Shown: positions 45,034 to 53,626 of the stretch, piece after piece
How positions within the stretch are numbered: position 1 is the stretch's first letter
Layout: each line of letters starts with the position of its first letter
From: a bacterium
GTDB lineage: Bacteria; Pseudomonadota; Alphaproteobacteria; Rs-D84
Assembly (NCBI GenBank): GCA_014803525.1
Contig: JAAVBP010000005.1
Span: 62,001 to 126,000 of the forward strand
Direction of reading: 5' to 3'
DNA: 64,000 nt
Translations under genes and position numbers: made by a program
Notes under the pieces: model-generated
What the model saw: the letters and a program-made list of their open reading frames with translations, nothing else
Databases searched by the model: none
Told to the model about the DNA's origin: nothing

Positions 45034-46646
45034 TGGCATCGTATGACCGTAATTTTACCGATGAACTGCGCACGCGATTATCAATCGTGGATGTGGTTGG
45101 GCGGCGTGTGCCACTTACGCGCAAGGGTCAAAATTACTGGGGATGCTGTCCGTTTCATAATGAAAAAACGCCGTCTTTTTCCGTAAATGAAGAAAAGGGT
45201 TTTTACCACTGTTTCGGGTGCGGTGAACATGGCGATATTATTTCGTTCACAATGAAAACGAATAATATGGATTTCCGCGCCGCGATTACGGAACTGGCGC
45301 AAATGGCCGGCGTGAAATTACCCGATAGTAAACCACGTGACCCGGCGGCCGTGGCGCGCGCGGAATCATATGTCGGTATCACCGAACGCGCCGCACAAAT
45401 GTATCAACAGAAACTGTTCGAAGAATGTGGTGCGCACGCATTGGCATATATCCGTGGGCGCGGATTTACCGATGAAATGATAAAAAAATATCGTATCGGA
45501 TACGCGCCAAAAAACAGTTTGATTGCAAACAGCTTTGCCAATGCAAAACAGGAAAATTTAATCGCAACAGGCCTGTGCCGGCGTGGTGATTATGGGCTGT
45601 ATGATTTCTTTCGCGATAAATTGATGTTCCCGATTTTCAACGCACGCGGTCAGATTGTTGCGTTTTCCGGGCGAAGTTTAGATGGCAGCGAACCCAAATA
45701 CATCAACACGACCGATACTGAAATGTTTCATAAGCGCAAGACGGTATTCGGTTTGAACTTTGCGCGTGACGCAATATACCGCGCCGGGCGCAGCATTGTG
45801 GTTGAGGGGCAAATAGACGCCATTCAAATGCAATGTCATGGCTTTGGCGAAACGGTTGCGCCATTGGGTACGGCGCTGACCGAAGACCATATCGCGTTGC
45901 TGTGTAAATCAAATCGCAATATAACGTTTTGCTTTGACGGTGACAACGCCGGGCAAAAGGCCGCCGCCCGCGCCGCATCAATTGTTATGCCGTTTTTGCG
46001 TGATACGTCGGACGTGCGTTTTGCATTTGTGACCGGTGGCAAGGACCCGGACGAGGTTTTGAAATCCGGTGGCACAGACGCCATGCGTGCGATTATTGAC
46101 GGTGCGACATCTATAACGGATTTCCTGTGGGAATTGGCGAATAAAAACTATGTTACCAGCACACCCGGGGGCCAGGCCAGGGCTGAAAAATTTTTATCGG
46201 CGGAAATTGCAAAAATCACGGACGAAGGCCTGCGTCGCGCATACGACAAAGAATACAATTCACGCAAATTTAATCAGTGGTCAAAATGGACGCGTAAAAA
46301 GCAAGAAGTCAAAATCGCATTGCCGTCGGTCGATGAAATCACGCGTGGGACACTGGTATATATAACAAATACTTTTCCGGAATTGGCGGAACGTCATGGG
46401 GAATTTTTGGGGTCATTGAATATCGATTTTGATGGCACTGCGCCCGCGATGCAGATGGATGCAAACACCGCCGAACGTTATATCGTATCGTTAAAGTTAC
46501 AGAAATATATGGAACGCCTGGCGGCCGAAAAAAAAGAATGTATGACGCGCATGCTGGCGGGCGATGATGTCGCAGAACGCATCCGTGCAATCGATGCCGA
46601 CATGGAAAAAGTCCGCGCAAAGCAAGATATGTTAATAACGGTATAA
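45033..46646 (+). CDS. dnaG: DNA primase DnaG
   Basis: 537 residues, shorter than usual (~600). The CHC2 zinc-binding domain is at ~35-65 (CPFHNEKTPSFSV, then HCFGCG). The catalytic core has the RNA-polymerase-like DKLMFPIFNARGQIVAFSGR and TOPRIM motifs VVEGQIDAI and FDGDNAGQKAA. The C-terminal helicase-binding region is short. rpoD, which usually follows dnaG, is absent; a terminator and convergent infC follow. Confidence 0.96.
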   Translation: MASYDRNFTDELRTRLSIVDVVGRRVPLTRKGQNYWGCCPFHNEKTPSFSVNEEKGFYHCFGCGEHGDIISFTMKTNNMDFRAAITELAQMAGVKLPDSKPRDPAAVARAESYVGITERAAQMYQQKLFEECGAHALAYIRGRGFTDEMIKKYRIGYAPKNSLIANSFANAKQENLIATGLCRRGDYGLYDFFRDKLMFPIFNARGQIVAFSGRSLDGSEPKYINTTDTEMFHKRKTVFGLNFARDAIYRAGRSIVVEGQIDAIQMQCHGFGETVAPLGTALTEDHIALLCKSNRNITFCFDGDNAGQKAAARAASIVMPFLRDTSDVRFAFVTGGKDPDEVLKSGGTDAMRAIIDGATSITDFLWELANKNYVTSTPGGQARAEKFLSAEIAKITDEGLRRAYDKEYNSRKFNQWSKWTRKKQEVKIALPSVDEITRGTLVYITNTFPELAERHGEFLGSLNIDFDGTAPAMQMDANTAERYIVSLKLQKYMERLAAEKKECMTRMLAGDDVAERIRAIDADMEKVRAKQDMLITV

Positions 46647-46652
46647 AGTATG

Positions 46653-46678
46653 AAAAAACCGGGATTTCCCGGTTTTTT
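46653..46678. terminator. Bidirectional terminator between dnaG and infC
   Basis: AAAAAACCGGG-ATTT-CCCGGTTTTTT between the two convergent genes. Confidence 0.85.
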
Positions 46679-47231
46679 ATTTTGCCTTGGCCGGTGCAAC
46701 GATAATTGATTTTGTACGTTCGTCCGGTTTCGATTTTGATTCCAGTGTACCGTGTTCACCAACTATTTCCAATATGCGTGCAAACAGTTCCGGTACGGCA
46801 TCCTTGCCGCGTGCCAATACTTTCTTGGAACCCTTGGTCATGACGGATACTTTGACCTTATTGCCGTCGCCCAGAAATTCCAGCACCTTTTTCATTTTGA
46901 TATTTAAATCGTTTTCTTCGATAAACGGTTTTACCCAGACTTCTTTCATCTCAACCGTTTTTTGATTTTTACGTGCCTCATTTGCGCGCTTTTTCTGGTC
47001 ATATTTAAATTTGCCATAGTCCATAATTTTTGCGATCGGTGGCGTGCCGGCGGCATTAATTTCAACCAAATCCATTCCGGCATCGATTGCCATCTGTAAT
47101 GCCTGGGGCGTTGGCATAATTCCCAGATTTTGGCCAGTTTCACTGATCACCTGGACTGATTTTGCAAATATTTTATTATTCATGCGCGGACCCATATCGC
47201 GGGCGCCCGTACGGTTAAATGATGGTCTAAT
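46677..47231 (-). CDS. infC: Translation initiation factor IF-3 (AUU start)
   Basis: Binds 30S and checks start codon and initiator tRNA. The chosen start is ATT at 47231: AAAAGGAG lies six bases upstream, and the N-terminus becomes (M)RPSFNRTGARDMGPRMNNKIF, matching the family's IRRP...DGPR opening. That gives 184 residues, against 172 from the first ATG (47195), which has no ribosome site. AUU starts are known from infC, where IF-3 represses its own synthesis by rejecting the codon. Domains: N-domain to ~75, lysine-rich linker (KFKYDQKKRANEARKNQK), C-domain after. Confidence 0.92.
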   Translation of the reverse strand: MRPSFNRTGARDMGPRMNNKIFAKSVQVISETGQNLGIMPTPQALQMAIDAGMDLVEINAAGTPPIAKIMDYGKFKYDQKKRANEARKNQKTVEMKEVWVKPFIEENDLNIKMKKVLEFLGDGNKVKVSVMTKGSKKVLARGKDAVPELFARILEIVGEHGTLESKSKPDERTKSIIVAPAKAK

Positions 47232-47274
47232 GGTATGCTCCTTTTATATCTGTGTATTGAATTATTATTTATTT

Positions 47275-48078
47275 CTAGGCGTTTTTCAACAAGTTTTGCA
47301 CAGCCTGCAGCGCGGTCCATGCGTCACGTTTCGCCGCCGGTTTCAGCATCAGGTAATTCGGGTGGAAAATTGGCATAATTTGGCGATTATCAATTGTCTG
47401 TAACACCCCATGATTCTTGGCCAGGTCAATATGTGCAATTTCGGTCGCCGGCAATGTCCCCAGGGTTAAAATCACGCGTGGTTTTATCATGTCGATCAAT
47501 CTGTCCAAGAATGGGCGCGCCAAATCCAGTTCCATTCGCGCCGGGGTTCGTCCGCCCGGTGTTCGCCAGAATAATATCGGAATAATAGAAACACTGTCGC
47601 GCGACATCCCAATTGCACCAATCATTTTATCCAGCAATTCACCCGCGGCCCCGGAAAGTATACGCCCTGTGGCATCATCATCAGATCCCGGGATATCAGT
47701 TATGATCAGCATGCCGTTCGGATTTGGTGCAATATGCGGCAATACAGTATTTTTAGCCATTGCGCGTAATGGGTGTCCAAATTCAGAAATCATGCGCATC
47801 ATCGATTCTGTATCTGTTGGGCGTGCGGCCGCAGCGCGTGCAGTGTCAACAGACAGTGGTGCGATTCGTGGCACAACAACGGGCCCGGATGAATATACGG
47901 GGGTACGTTCACTGTCAGGTATCTGAATTTCATCTGCAACGGTTACGGGCTTGCTCTGTGCGGCGATTTCTGTGGCGCGTTGTGCGGCGGCCATGGCCGA
48001 TGCGGCCCCCGTCGGCAGTTCTGTAATTTCCCACATCACACCGGCCATGTGTAAATCGCGCAGCGCATCTATTTTCAT
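47275..48078 (-). CDS. Family 4-type uracil-DNA glycosylase without Fe-S cysteines
   Basis: 267 residues. Motif 1 region GMLIITDIPGSDDDATGRILSGAAGELLDKM aligns with the 'GEAPG..ED..G.PFVG.AG.LLD' of family 4 enzymes. FWRTPGGRTPARMEL and the final motif IFHPNYLMLKPAAKRDAW are typical. The protein contains no cysteine at all, whereas family 4 enzymes use four to hold a [4Fe-4S] cluster; FGHPLRAMAKNTV has His where the first Cys is expected, and GEAPG is altered to TDIPG. It may have lost the cluster, be a diverged enzyme or be inactive. The first ~110 residues are low-complexity. Confidence 0.8.
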   Translation of the reverse strand: MKIDALRDLHMAGVMWEITELPTGAASAMAAAQRATEIAAQSKPVTVADEIQIPDSERTPVYSSGPVVVPRIAPLSVDTARAAAARPTDTESMMRMISEFGHPLRAMAKNTVLPHIAPNPNGMLIITDIPGSDDDATGRILSGAAGELLDKMIGAIGMSRDSVSIIPILFWRTPGGRTPARMELDLARPFLDRLIDMIKPRVILTLGTLPATEIAHIDLAKNHGVLQTIDNRQIMPIFHPNYLMLKPAAKRDAWTALQAVQNLLKNA

Positions 48079-48153
48079 ATGTTTTACCTTGATTTTTCCA
48101 ACGTTTTATTATAGACTAAACTACGAGCAACAGAAACTCAAGGGAGTATTTTC

Positions 48154-48573
48154 ATGAAAATTAAAAACTTTGCTATGCTGGCCGGTGTTGCGGCGGTTTT
48201 GGCGGCGTGTGGCGGTTCTTCTAAGATTACTGAACCGGCCGACCTGAATGATCAGCGTGTATTCTTTGGATTCAATTCTTCTGAAATTTCCGAAGATGCG
48301 AAAAACAACCTGCTGGGTCAGGCACTGTATATGAAGAATCACGAAGATGTTAAGATTCAAATTGCCGGTAACTGTGACGAACGTGGTTCCACAGAATACA
48401 ACTTGGCACTGGGTGCACGTCGTGCAAACGCGGCCAAAGACGTTATCGTAAACGACGGTGTTGATGCAAAGCGCATTTCTACAATTTCTTATGGTAAAGA
48501 ACGCCCATTGGTTCAGGGCAGTGGCGAATCCGTATGGAAATGGAACCGTAACGCGACAACAACTGTTAAATAA
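48154..48573 (+). CDS. pal: Peptidoglycan-associated lipoprotein Pal
   Basis: 139 residues. Lipobox LAAC, lipidated Cys19. After a short linker the OmpA-type domain has VFFGFNSSEISEDA and GNCDERGSTEYNLALGARRA, the Pal signature that binds peptidoglycan. Pal belongs to the Tol-Pal system holding the outer membrane during division. The tolQRAB and ybgF genes are not in the window. AAGGGAG is the ribosome site and a terminator follows. Confidence 0.96.
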   Translation: MKIKNFAMLAGVAAVLAACGGSSKITEPADLNDQRVFFGFNSSEISEDAKNNLLGQALYMKNHEDVKIQIAGNCDERGSTEYNLALGARRANAAKDVIVNDGVDAKRISTISYGKERPLVQGSGESVWKWNRNATTTVK

Positions 48574-48595
48574 TGGTATGTTGTTAAAAAGATTG

Positions 48596-48630
48596 CCCGC
48601 GGAAATAAATTTTTCGCGGGTGATTTTTTG
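48596..48630 (+). terminator. Terminator after pal
   Basis: CCCGCGG and TCGCGGG form the stem around an AT-rich loop, followed by TGATTTTTTG. Confidence 0.75.
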
Positions 48631-48711
48631 TTTTGTAATATTTGTTTGACAAAACGTAATTTTTATTAAACAATAAAACTGTAAATTTATAAACAAAAAA
48701 AGATTAAATAA

Positions 48712-49002
48712 ATGAAACATATTGATATTTCTGTATTAAATTCTGATGAGACCCTTGTGTTGCGGGATGGTTTCAGTTGTGCTGAATGCTCGTACAGGGA
48801 CTATACATGTATGAATTCTGTTCTTACCAGCAGATGTTTCTTTTCCAAAGATATTCTGAATAAGACCGATGGAATGATGATTGCCGGTTTGGACGACAGA
48901 AATATTGAATTATTAATAGACTTATCAAAGAAGCGCACATTGGAAAAAGTGCAGTCTGTTTTGCAAAATATAAAAGAAAAATATCAAATAAGGACAAAAT
49001 AA
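48712..49002 (+). CDS. Small AT-rich orphan protein, unknown
   Basis: 96 residues, not recognised. A cysteine cluster CAECSYRDYTC occurs at about 23-33, followed by SRCFFSK, which could bind metal. The C-terminus is helical and basic (LEKVQSVLQNIKEKYQIRTK). The gene is clearly more AT-rich than its neighbours and uses different codons. It lies between pal and a tRNA gene, a place where foreign genes often sit. TTGACA at 48646 could be its -35 box, but the -10 is poor. AAAGATTAAATAA precedes the ATG, with no strong ribosome site. Confidence 0.6.
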   Translation: MKHIDISVLNSDETLVLRDGFSCAECSYRDYTCMNSVLTSRCFFSKDILNKTDGMMIAGLDDRNIELLIDLSKKRTLEKVQSVLQNIKEKYQIRTK

Positions 49003-49051
49003 AAAATCCCAGTATTTGGGAAAGATGTTTACGTTAATTAATCAAAAGAAT

Positions 49052-49080
49052 AAAAAAAATGGGGATTTGTCCCCATTTTA
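49052..49080 (-). terminator. Terminator of the tRNA-Thr gene
   Basis: On the minus strand AATGGGGA-CAAA-TCCCCATT is followed by a run of eight T, just past the tRNA 3' end. On the plus strand it also follows the small orphan gene. Confidence 0.8.
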
Positions 49081-49083
49081 TTC

Positions 49084-49159
49084 TGGTGCCGGTGACAGGA
49101 CTTGAACCTACGACCCCCTCATTACGAATGAGATGCTCTACCAGCTGAGCTACACCGGC
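49084..49159 (-). tRNA. tRNA-Thr (anticodon CGU)
   Basis: A 76-base cloverleaf with encoded CCA. The acceptor arm GCCGGTG pairs with CACCGGC, with discriminator A. The D-arm is AGCTCAGCTGGTAGAGC. The anticodon stem closes on TTCGTAA, giving anticodon CGT, which reads the threonine codon ACG. The T-arm contains GGTTCAAGTCC. Confidence 0.95.
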
Positions 49160-49269
49160 ACATGCGTCTATCATAATATATGTTTTTCGTAATTTCCAGT
49201 ATAAAATGCGCACGGCGTGGGATTTCTGTCGTATGTATTTTTATGCGCATGCATGATAGCCTGTGTTAT

Positions 49270-49926
49270 ATGAGTGCGGCTTTTATCTTCTATGGATTAA
49301 TAACAATAAAACTGGTCATGGCAATTGGTGTGGCCGTTGTGTATCTGCGGTTTTTCAATACGGCGGCGGGGCTGAAACAGATGACACCGCTGGATATCAT
49401 CGTGAACTTTTTGTTAAGTGCCATTTTATCCGATTTTATATTGGATAAACATATCAGTATTTTGGACTTTGTCGTTGTGGTTTTGATTTATGGCATGCTG
49501 CTATATATTTTGAACAGGGTGACATTCAATACTGATTTAGGGCGGCGTATATTTATCGGATCGCCGCGGATTATTATTCAAAATGGCGAGATAGACGAAG
49601 AAGAAATGTCGCGTCTGCATATATCGGCACATGATTTGGCGCTGGCGCTGCGTCGGCAACAGATAAAATCTATCAAAGACGTAGAAATGGCCCAGATAGA
49701 GCCAAATGGCGACTTTACCATTGTACGCAAGGGTGCAAAAAAATATTCCATTGTCATAATCGATAATGGCAATATTGATGAAGTTGCATTGGCGAAAATT
49801 CATCGCAGTGAAACATGGCTGCGGCGCGAATTACAGAAACGAAAAATTAATGACATAGACGAAATCTTGGTCGCACAGTGGCACAATAACAGATTACAAA
49901 TTGTAAAAAAGAAAGATCAAATCTGA
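49270..49926 (+). CDS. DUF421/YetF-family membrane protein
   Basis: 218 residues from MSAAFIFYGLIT. Three transmembrane helices (~5-27, 45-60, 65-85) are followed by the cytosolic two-part DUF421 domain: IIIQNGEIDEEEMSRLHISAHDLALALRRQQIKSIKDVEMAQIE is the characteristic YetF segment. Members affect spore or envelope properties in Bacillus; the biochemical role is unknown. The frame is open 30 codons further upstream, and no ribosome site clearly decides the start; I use the Met where family similarity begins. Confidence 0.85.
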   Translation: MSAAFIFYGLITIKLVMAIGVAVVYLRFFNTAAGLKQMTPLDIIVNFLLSAILSDFILDKHISILDFVVVVLIYGMLLYILNRVTFNTDLGRRIFIGSPRIIIQNGEIDEEEMSRLHISAHDLALALRRQQIKSIKDVEMAQIEPNGDFTIVRKGAKKYSIVIIDNGNIDEVALAKIHRSETWLRRELQKRKINDIDEILVAQWHNNRLQIVKKKDQI

Positions 49927-49971
49927 TCTGTTCGCCGGTATCGGTGTGGAACGGTGTCGGTGGCGTTATCC

Positions 49972-50000
49972 TTGTCATTTTGGATGGTTCATGATATAAT
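49972..50000 (+). promoter_or_regulatory. Promoter of the MacB-like ABC pair
   Basis: TTGTCA, a 17-base spacer and a perfect TATAAT. The start is expected near 50007, leaving a short leader with GAGGAGAG before the ATG at 50020. Confidence 0.8.
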
Positions 50001-50019
50001 TCACATGAATGAGGAGAGA

Positions 50020-50775
50020 ATGAAAAAATCAAAACAAGACATAATAATATCGATGCGTGATATCGTAAAAAGCTTTCCATTGGAAATGGGGGGCGAACAA
50101 CAGGTTCTGTTTGATATCACATTTGATGTGCATGCCGGCGAATTTGTGGCGATTATGGGGCCGTCGGGATCGGGAAAGTCCACCTGTATGAATATTATTG
50201 GTGCATTGGATACGCCAACGGGCGGTAAATATGAACTGTATGGGCGTGACATCACGCATATGAATCCAGACGAATTGGCCGTTATACGAAATGAATATAT
50301 CGGATTCGTGTTCCAACAGTTTAATTTGCTGGCCAAGCGGACGGTTCTGGATAACGTGATGTTGCCGCTGATGTACCGCGGGTTGCCGATGGCGGAACGT
50401 GTGCGTCGTGCGCGCGAAATGTTGAAACGCGTGGGGCTGGAAAAGTTCGAAAATTATCTGCCGACGCAATTGTCTGGTGGTATGAAACAGCGTGTTGCGA
50501 TTGCCCGAGCCCTTGCGGGTGATCCGAAACTGATTCTGGCGGACGAACCGACGGGGGCCCTGGACAGTAAAATGGGGAACGAGATTTTACGTTTCTTAAA
50601 AGAACTGAACCGGACCCAGGGCATTACGATCGTTATGATTACCCACGAATTTGAAATCGCACAGTATGCTGATCGTGTGATTCATATCTATGATGGGCAT
50701 ATTACGTATGATGGCCCGGTGCCAAAAAATGAATCAGTCTTGGTAAAATCAGAGAAAAAAGGACGCAAAAAATGA
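50020..50775 (+). CDS. ABC transporter ATP-binding protein (MacB/LolD type)
   Basis: 251 residues. Walker A GPSGSGKST, Q-loop FVFQQFNLL, signature LSGGMKQRVAIARAL and Walker B LILADEPTGALD are all present, with the switch histidine in VMITHEFEIA. The sequence is of the MacB/LolD/FtsE group, which powers mechanotransmission across the envelope rather than membrane transport. The ATG at 50020 follows GAGGAGAGA; earlier in-frame ATGs lack a ribosome site. It overlaps its permease gene by four bases. Confidence 0.92.
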   Translation: MKKSKQDIIISMRDIVKSFPLEMGGEQQVLFDITFDVHAGEFVAIMGPSGSGKSTCMNIIGALDTPTGGKYELYGRDITHMNPDELAVIRNEYIGFVFQQFNLLAKRTVLDNVMLPLMYRGLPMAERVRRAREMLKRVGLEKFENYLPTQLSGGMKQRVAIARALAGDPKLILADEPTGALDSKMGNEILRFLKELNRTQGITIVMITHEFEIAQYADRVIHIYDGHITYDGPVPKNESVLVKSEKKGRKK

Positions 50776-51989
50776 CACTGAATGATATATTAAAAGAATC
50801 TTGGTTGTCGGTGTCGGGCAATAAAATGCGATCATTCCTGACGGTATTGGGTATTGTTATCGGCGTTATGGCGGTTGTGATAATGGTTGCGGTCGGTGAA
50901 ACCGTCGAAAAGCAAATCACGGACCAGTTTTCGGCCCTTGGGACCAATACAATCATGATACGTGCCGGCGCCGCGCAAACCGGTGGTGTTCGCACCGGTA
51001 ATCGCCAGACCCTGACCACCGATGATGCAGAATTTATCGGGCGTCTGCCGGATGTTATGGCGGTAACGCCGGTGCAACAAAGCGGCGCACAAATCGTATA
51101 TGGAAATAAAAACTGGGCGTCATCATTGGTTGGCGCATATCCGGACTATACGACGGTTCAAAATATCGAAATGGAAAAAGGAACCTTCTTTGACCAGTCC
51201 GCGGTTCGAAATGCGTCTACGTACGCTGTAATCGGGCCAGAAACGGCCAAAGAACTGGAACTGCCGGATGATCCCGTGGGCCAGGTTGTTCGCGTCCAGA
51301 ACGTGCCTTTTGTGATTATTGGTGTTACCAAGGCCAAGGGTGATTCCGCCATGGGGTCCCAGGATGATATGTTGATCGTGCCGATTACAACACTGAAAAA
51401 GCGTGTCCAGGGCAGTCGTTTCCCCAACGCCGTCAGTATGATTGCGTTAAAACTGTATCCGGACGCAGATAATACGGTTGTTACAAACCAGATAACGGCA
51501 TTGCTGCGTGATCGTCATAAATTAAAGGATGACGTGGCGGACGATTTCCAGATTATGGATATGAAACAGGTAATGGAAACCATGTCAACGGTCACGGGGT
51601 ATATGAAAATGTTGCTGATTGCGATTGCGGCGGTGTCATTGCTGGTTGGGTCGATTGGTATTATGAACATGATGCTGGTGTCGGTTGCGGAACGCACGCG
51701 CGAAATCGGTGTACGCAAGGCCATCGGCGCACGTGAAAAACAGATTATTATCCAGTTCTTGTCGGAATCAATATTTATATCGTTTATGGGGTCGATGGCG
51801 GGATTATTGCTTGGCGTTGGCCTGTCCCAGGGTGTTGGACGCTTTATTCTGGGATATAACGTTCCATTTTCAATGTGGCCGGTCGTATTGTCGGTATCAG
51901 TCGCGGTGATCGTTGGATTGGCATCGGGCGTTATGCCGGCGTTAAAGGCTGCGAAACTGAATCCGATTGACAGTCTGCGGTATGAATAA
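50772..51989 (+). CDS. MacB-like FtsX-domain ABC permease
   Basis: 405 residues. An N-terminal transmembrane helix (~20-42, FLTVLGIVIGVMAVVIMVAV), a large periplasmic MacB_PCD domain (~45-270) and three C-terminal helices with the FtsX signature (SIGIMNMMLVSVAERTREIGVRKAIGA). It pairs with the upstream ATPase. The membrane-fusion partner macA is absent from the locus. Substrate is unknown; MacB-like pumps export peptides, toxins or precursors, and LolCDE releases lipoproteins. Confidence 0.92.
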   Translation: MTLNDILKESWLSVSGNKMRSFLTVLGIVIGVMAVVIMVAVGETVEKQITDQFSALGTNTIMIRAGAAQTGGVRTGNRQTLTTDDAEFIGRLPDVMAVTPVQQSGAQIVYGNKNWASSLVGAYPDYTTVQNIEMEKGTFFDQSAVRNASTYAVIGPETAKELELPDDPVGQVVRVQNVPFVIIGVTKAKGDSAMGSQDDMLIVPITTLKKRVQGSRFPNAVSMIALKLYPDADNTVVTNQITALLRDRHKLKDDVADDFQIMDMKQVMETMSTVTGYMKMLLIAIAAVSLLVGSIGIMNMMLVSVAERTREIGVRKAIGAREKQIIIQFLSESIFISFMGSMAGLLLGVGLSQGVGRFILGYNVPFSMWPVVLSVSVAVIVGLASGVMPALKAAKLNPIDSLRYE

Positions 51990-52019
51990 AATATCGCCCG
52001 TGGTATACGGTATGTAAAA

Positions 52020-52089
52020 CAAAAAAACACCGGTATTTCCCGGGCCCCACGGAAATTTTATTTCCGTGTGTGGGTTTCCGGTGTTTTTT
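52020..52089. repeat. Long palindromic repeat, copy A (also a terminator)
   Basis: ACACCGG...CCGGTGT outer stem, inner CCCACGG-AAATTTTATTT-CCGTGTG hairpin, then a T run. It is near-identical in inverted orientation to 54084-54150. The two copies flank the DUF721-mltA-secB block. It probably terminates the ABC operon and the DUF721 transcript. Confidence 0.75.
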
Positions 52090-52090
52090 A

Positions 52091-52429
52091 TTATTTTCTA
52101 AAGCTTATTTTTGCGACGGCATCGCGGCCAAAGTATTTGTTTATACGCGCCGTGATTTCTGGCACCATGTATGACAACTGCAGTGTCAAGGCTGGATTTA
52201 TCGGGCGTAAAACAATATTATATTTTCCATCGCGTGTCTTTTTTATTGCCGCCAGATGCGCAATCGACGCAATTTCTGCGCCCATAATCGCATCCCAACG
52301 CCCGGCCAAGTCTGCATCCGACGCGCGCACCCCCAGGATTACCATCAAATCCCCCAGGGCGGATGCAAGACTGCCCGGGCGGGCGGCGCGCTGGGCCATT
52401 TTATCGGATTTATTTTGTGGGTTTGACAT
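52091..52429 (-). CDS. DUF721/DciA-like protein
   Basis: 112 residues. ALGDLMVILGVRASDADLAGRWDAIMGAEIASIAHLAAI matches the DUF721 core, 'W..ivG..la.hs.p', found in DciA, which loads the DnaB replicative helicase in bacteria lacking DnaC. The C-terminal half forms a beta-alpha KH-like fold (YNIVLRPINPALTLQLSY). It overlaps the mltA stop by 20 bases. In alphaproteobacteria a DUF721 gene commonly lies near mltA and secB. Confidence 0.82.
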   Translation of the reverse strand: MSNPQNKSDKMAQRAARPGSLASALGDLMVILGVRASDADLAGRWDAIMGAEIASIAHLAAIKKTRDGKYNIVLRPINPALTLQLSYMVPEITARINKYFGRDAVAKISFRK

Positions 52430-53543
52430 ACTTGTATACCTTTGGCATCAGGATAAACATCTGGCCCTGGGCATGCTGGCCGTGGGCGTATTTATATGCT
52501 TCATCACCCTTGCCAAAGAATATGTCGGCACGAATCCAACCCTTGATCGCGGAACCGGTATCCTGGGCAATCATCAGGCGGCGGAATTTCCGTCCATCAG
52601 ACAGGTTTGTGTCCACATAGACCGGCAATCCCAATGTATACAGGTCTGTATCCATGGCGACACTGCGGATCTTAGACAGTGGTGTGCCTAATTTACCGAT
52701 AACATCCGGCGGAACGGATTCATAGAAATATACATAACGCGGATTTTTGTAAATAACGTCGCGGGCCAATTCCGGATGTGCCTTTAGATATGTCCACACC
52801 GCATCAGCCGAATATCCGCCATCCGGGCGAATGCCGCGGGCACGCAGTTCTTCGCCAATTGATTTAAACGGCATATCGTTTACGGCCGCAAAGTTCAGTT
52901 TTACGTCTGTTCCATCTTCCAGGCGCAGATTACCACTGCCCTGGATCTGGATATTTTGAACATCCACGATATTTGCCCAGTACAATACGCGGCCAATTTG
53001 CTTTTCAACAATGTCTTTTTTTGCAACGCCCTTGTAATTGCGGCCATCGGTCGGCACACCCATCAGCGGTTCGTTACATTGGGCGGTCTTTGTGCGGCAT
53101 GCCGGGATAATCGGGGAATAGTATCCAGTGTACGTTCCGGTTTTTGCGCCGGTGTCAGTATGAATCTGGTACGGTTGAAAGTTTGATTCAAACCATGCGC
53201 GTACGGTGGCCACATCAGCCGATGCTGCCGGCAAATTCCGGCATTTTTCATCCAATAATGCCCGGTCCGGAACAACGCGGCCGTTATATTGGATTTTTGC
53301 CTTGCACGTATTGCGGAACGCCTGCAGGGCATAACGTACGTCGTCATCATGCCATCCCGGTAAATCGGAATAAGAAACCTTTTTCAAATTTGATGGTACA
53401 ACGGAATTATCGCCCGTATGTGTATATGACGCAGATGTCGATGCACCACCACTGGTCGGTGATAAATCACGACACGACGTCAGCGCCAGCGCCACCGATG
53501 CCATAATCATTCCGTTGAATAGAAAACTTTTCCCAAAACCCAT
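52410..53543 (-). CDS. mltA: Membrane-bound lytic transglycosylase A
   Basis: 377 residues. Lipobox LTSC, lipidated Cys24. Cleaves peptidoglycan to anhydromuropeptides. The MltA domain contains GTYTGYYSPIIPA, IQIQGSGNLRL and the C-terminal 3D domain with catalytic-type aspartate in MIAQDTGSAIKGWIRADIFFG. It is divergent from secB and upstream of the DUF721 gene, the usual alphaproteobacterial neighbourhood. Confidence 0.95.
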   Translation of the reverse strand: MGFGKSFLFNGMIMASVALALTSCRDLSPTSGGASTSASYTHTGDNSVVPSNLKKVSYSDLPGWHDDDVRYALQAFRNTCKAKIQYNGRVVPDRALLDEKCRNLPAASADVATVRAWFESNFQPYQIHTDTGAKTGTYTGYYSPIIPACRTKTAQCNEPLMGVPTDGRNYKGVAKKDIVEKQIGRVLYWANIVDVQNIQIQGSGNLRLEDGTDVKLNFAAVNDMPFKSIGEELRARGIRPDGGYSADAVWTYLKAHPELARDVIYKNPRYVYFYESVPPDVIGKLGTPLSKIRSVAMDTDLYTLGLPVYVDTNLSDGRKFRRLMIAQDTGSAIKGWIRADIFFGKGDEAYKYAHGQHAQGQMFILMPKVYKYVKPTK

Positions 53544-53561
53544 TTTTTATTATCCCCCCAC

Positions 53562-53590
53562 TTGTAAATGTTTCACGATAATGCTATATT
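53562..53590 (+). promoter_or_regulatory. Promoter of secB
   Basis: TTGTAA, a 17-base spacer and TATATT, about 37 bases before the ATG; AAAAAAGGAG is the ribosome site. Confidence 0.65.
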
Positions 53591-53626
53591 ACCATAAAAC
53601 GATTAGTAAAAAAAGGAGCAATCGAT

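Noticed and set aside
49084..49159. tRNA-Thr as an integration site
   Set aside because: No second copy of the tRNA 3' end and no integrase were seen in the window.
53569..53582. TGTTTCACGATAAT near secB as a parS site
   Set aside because: Only the left half matches the parS consensus; the right half is not palindromic.
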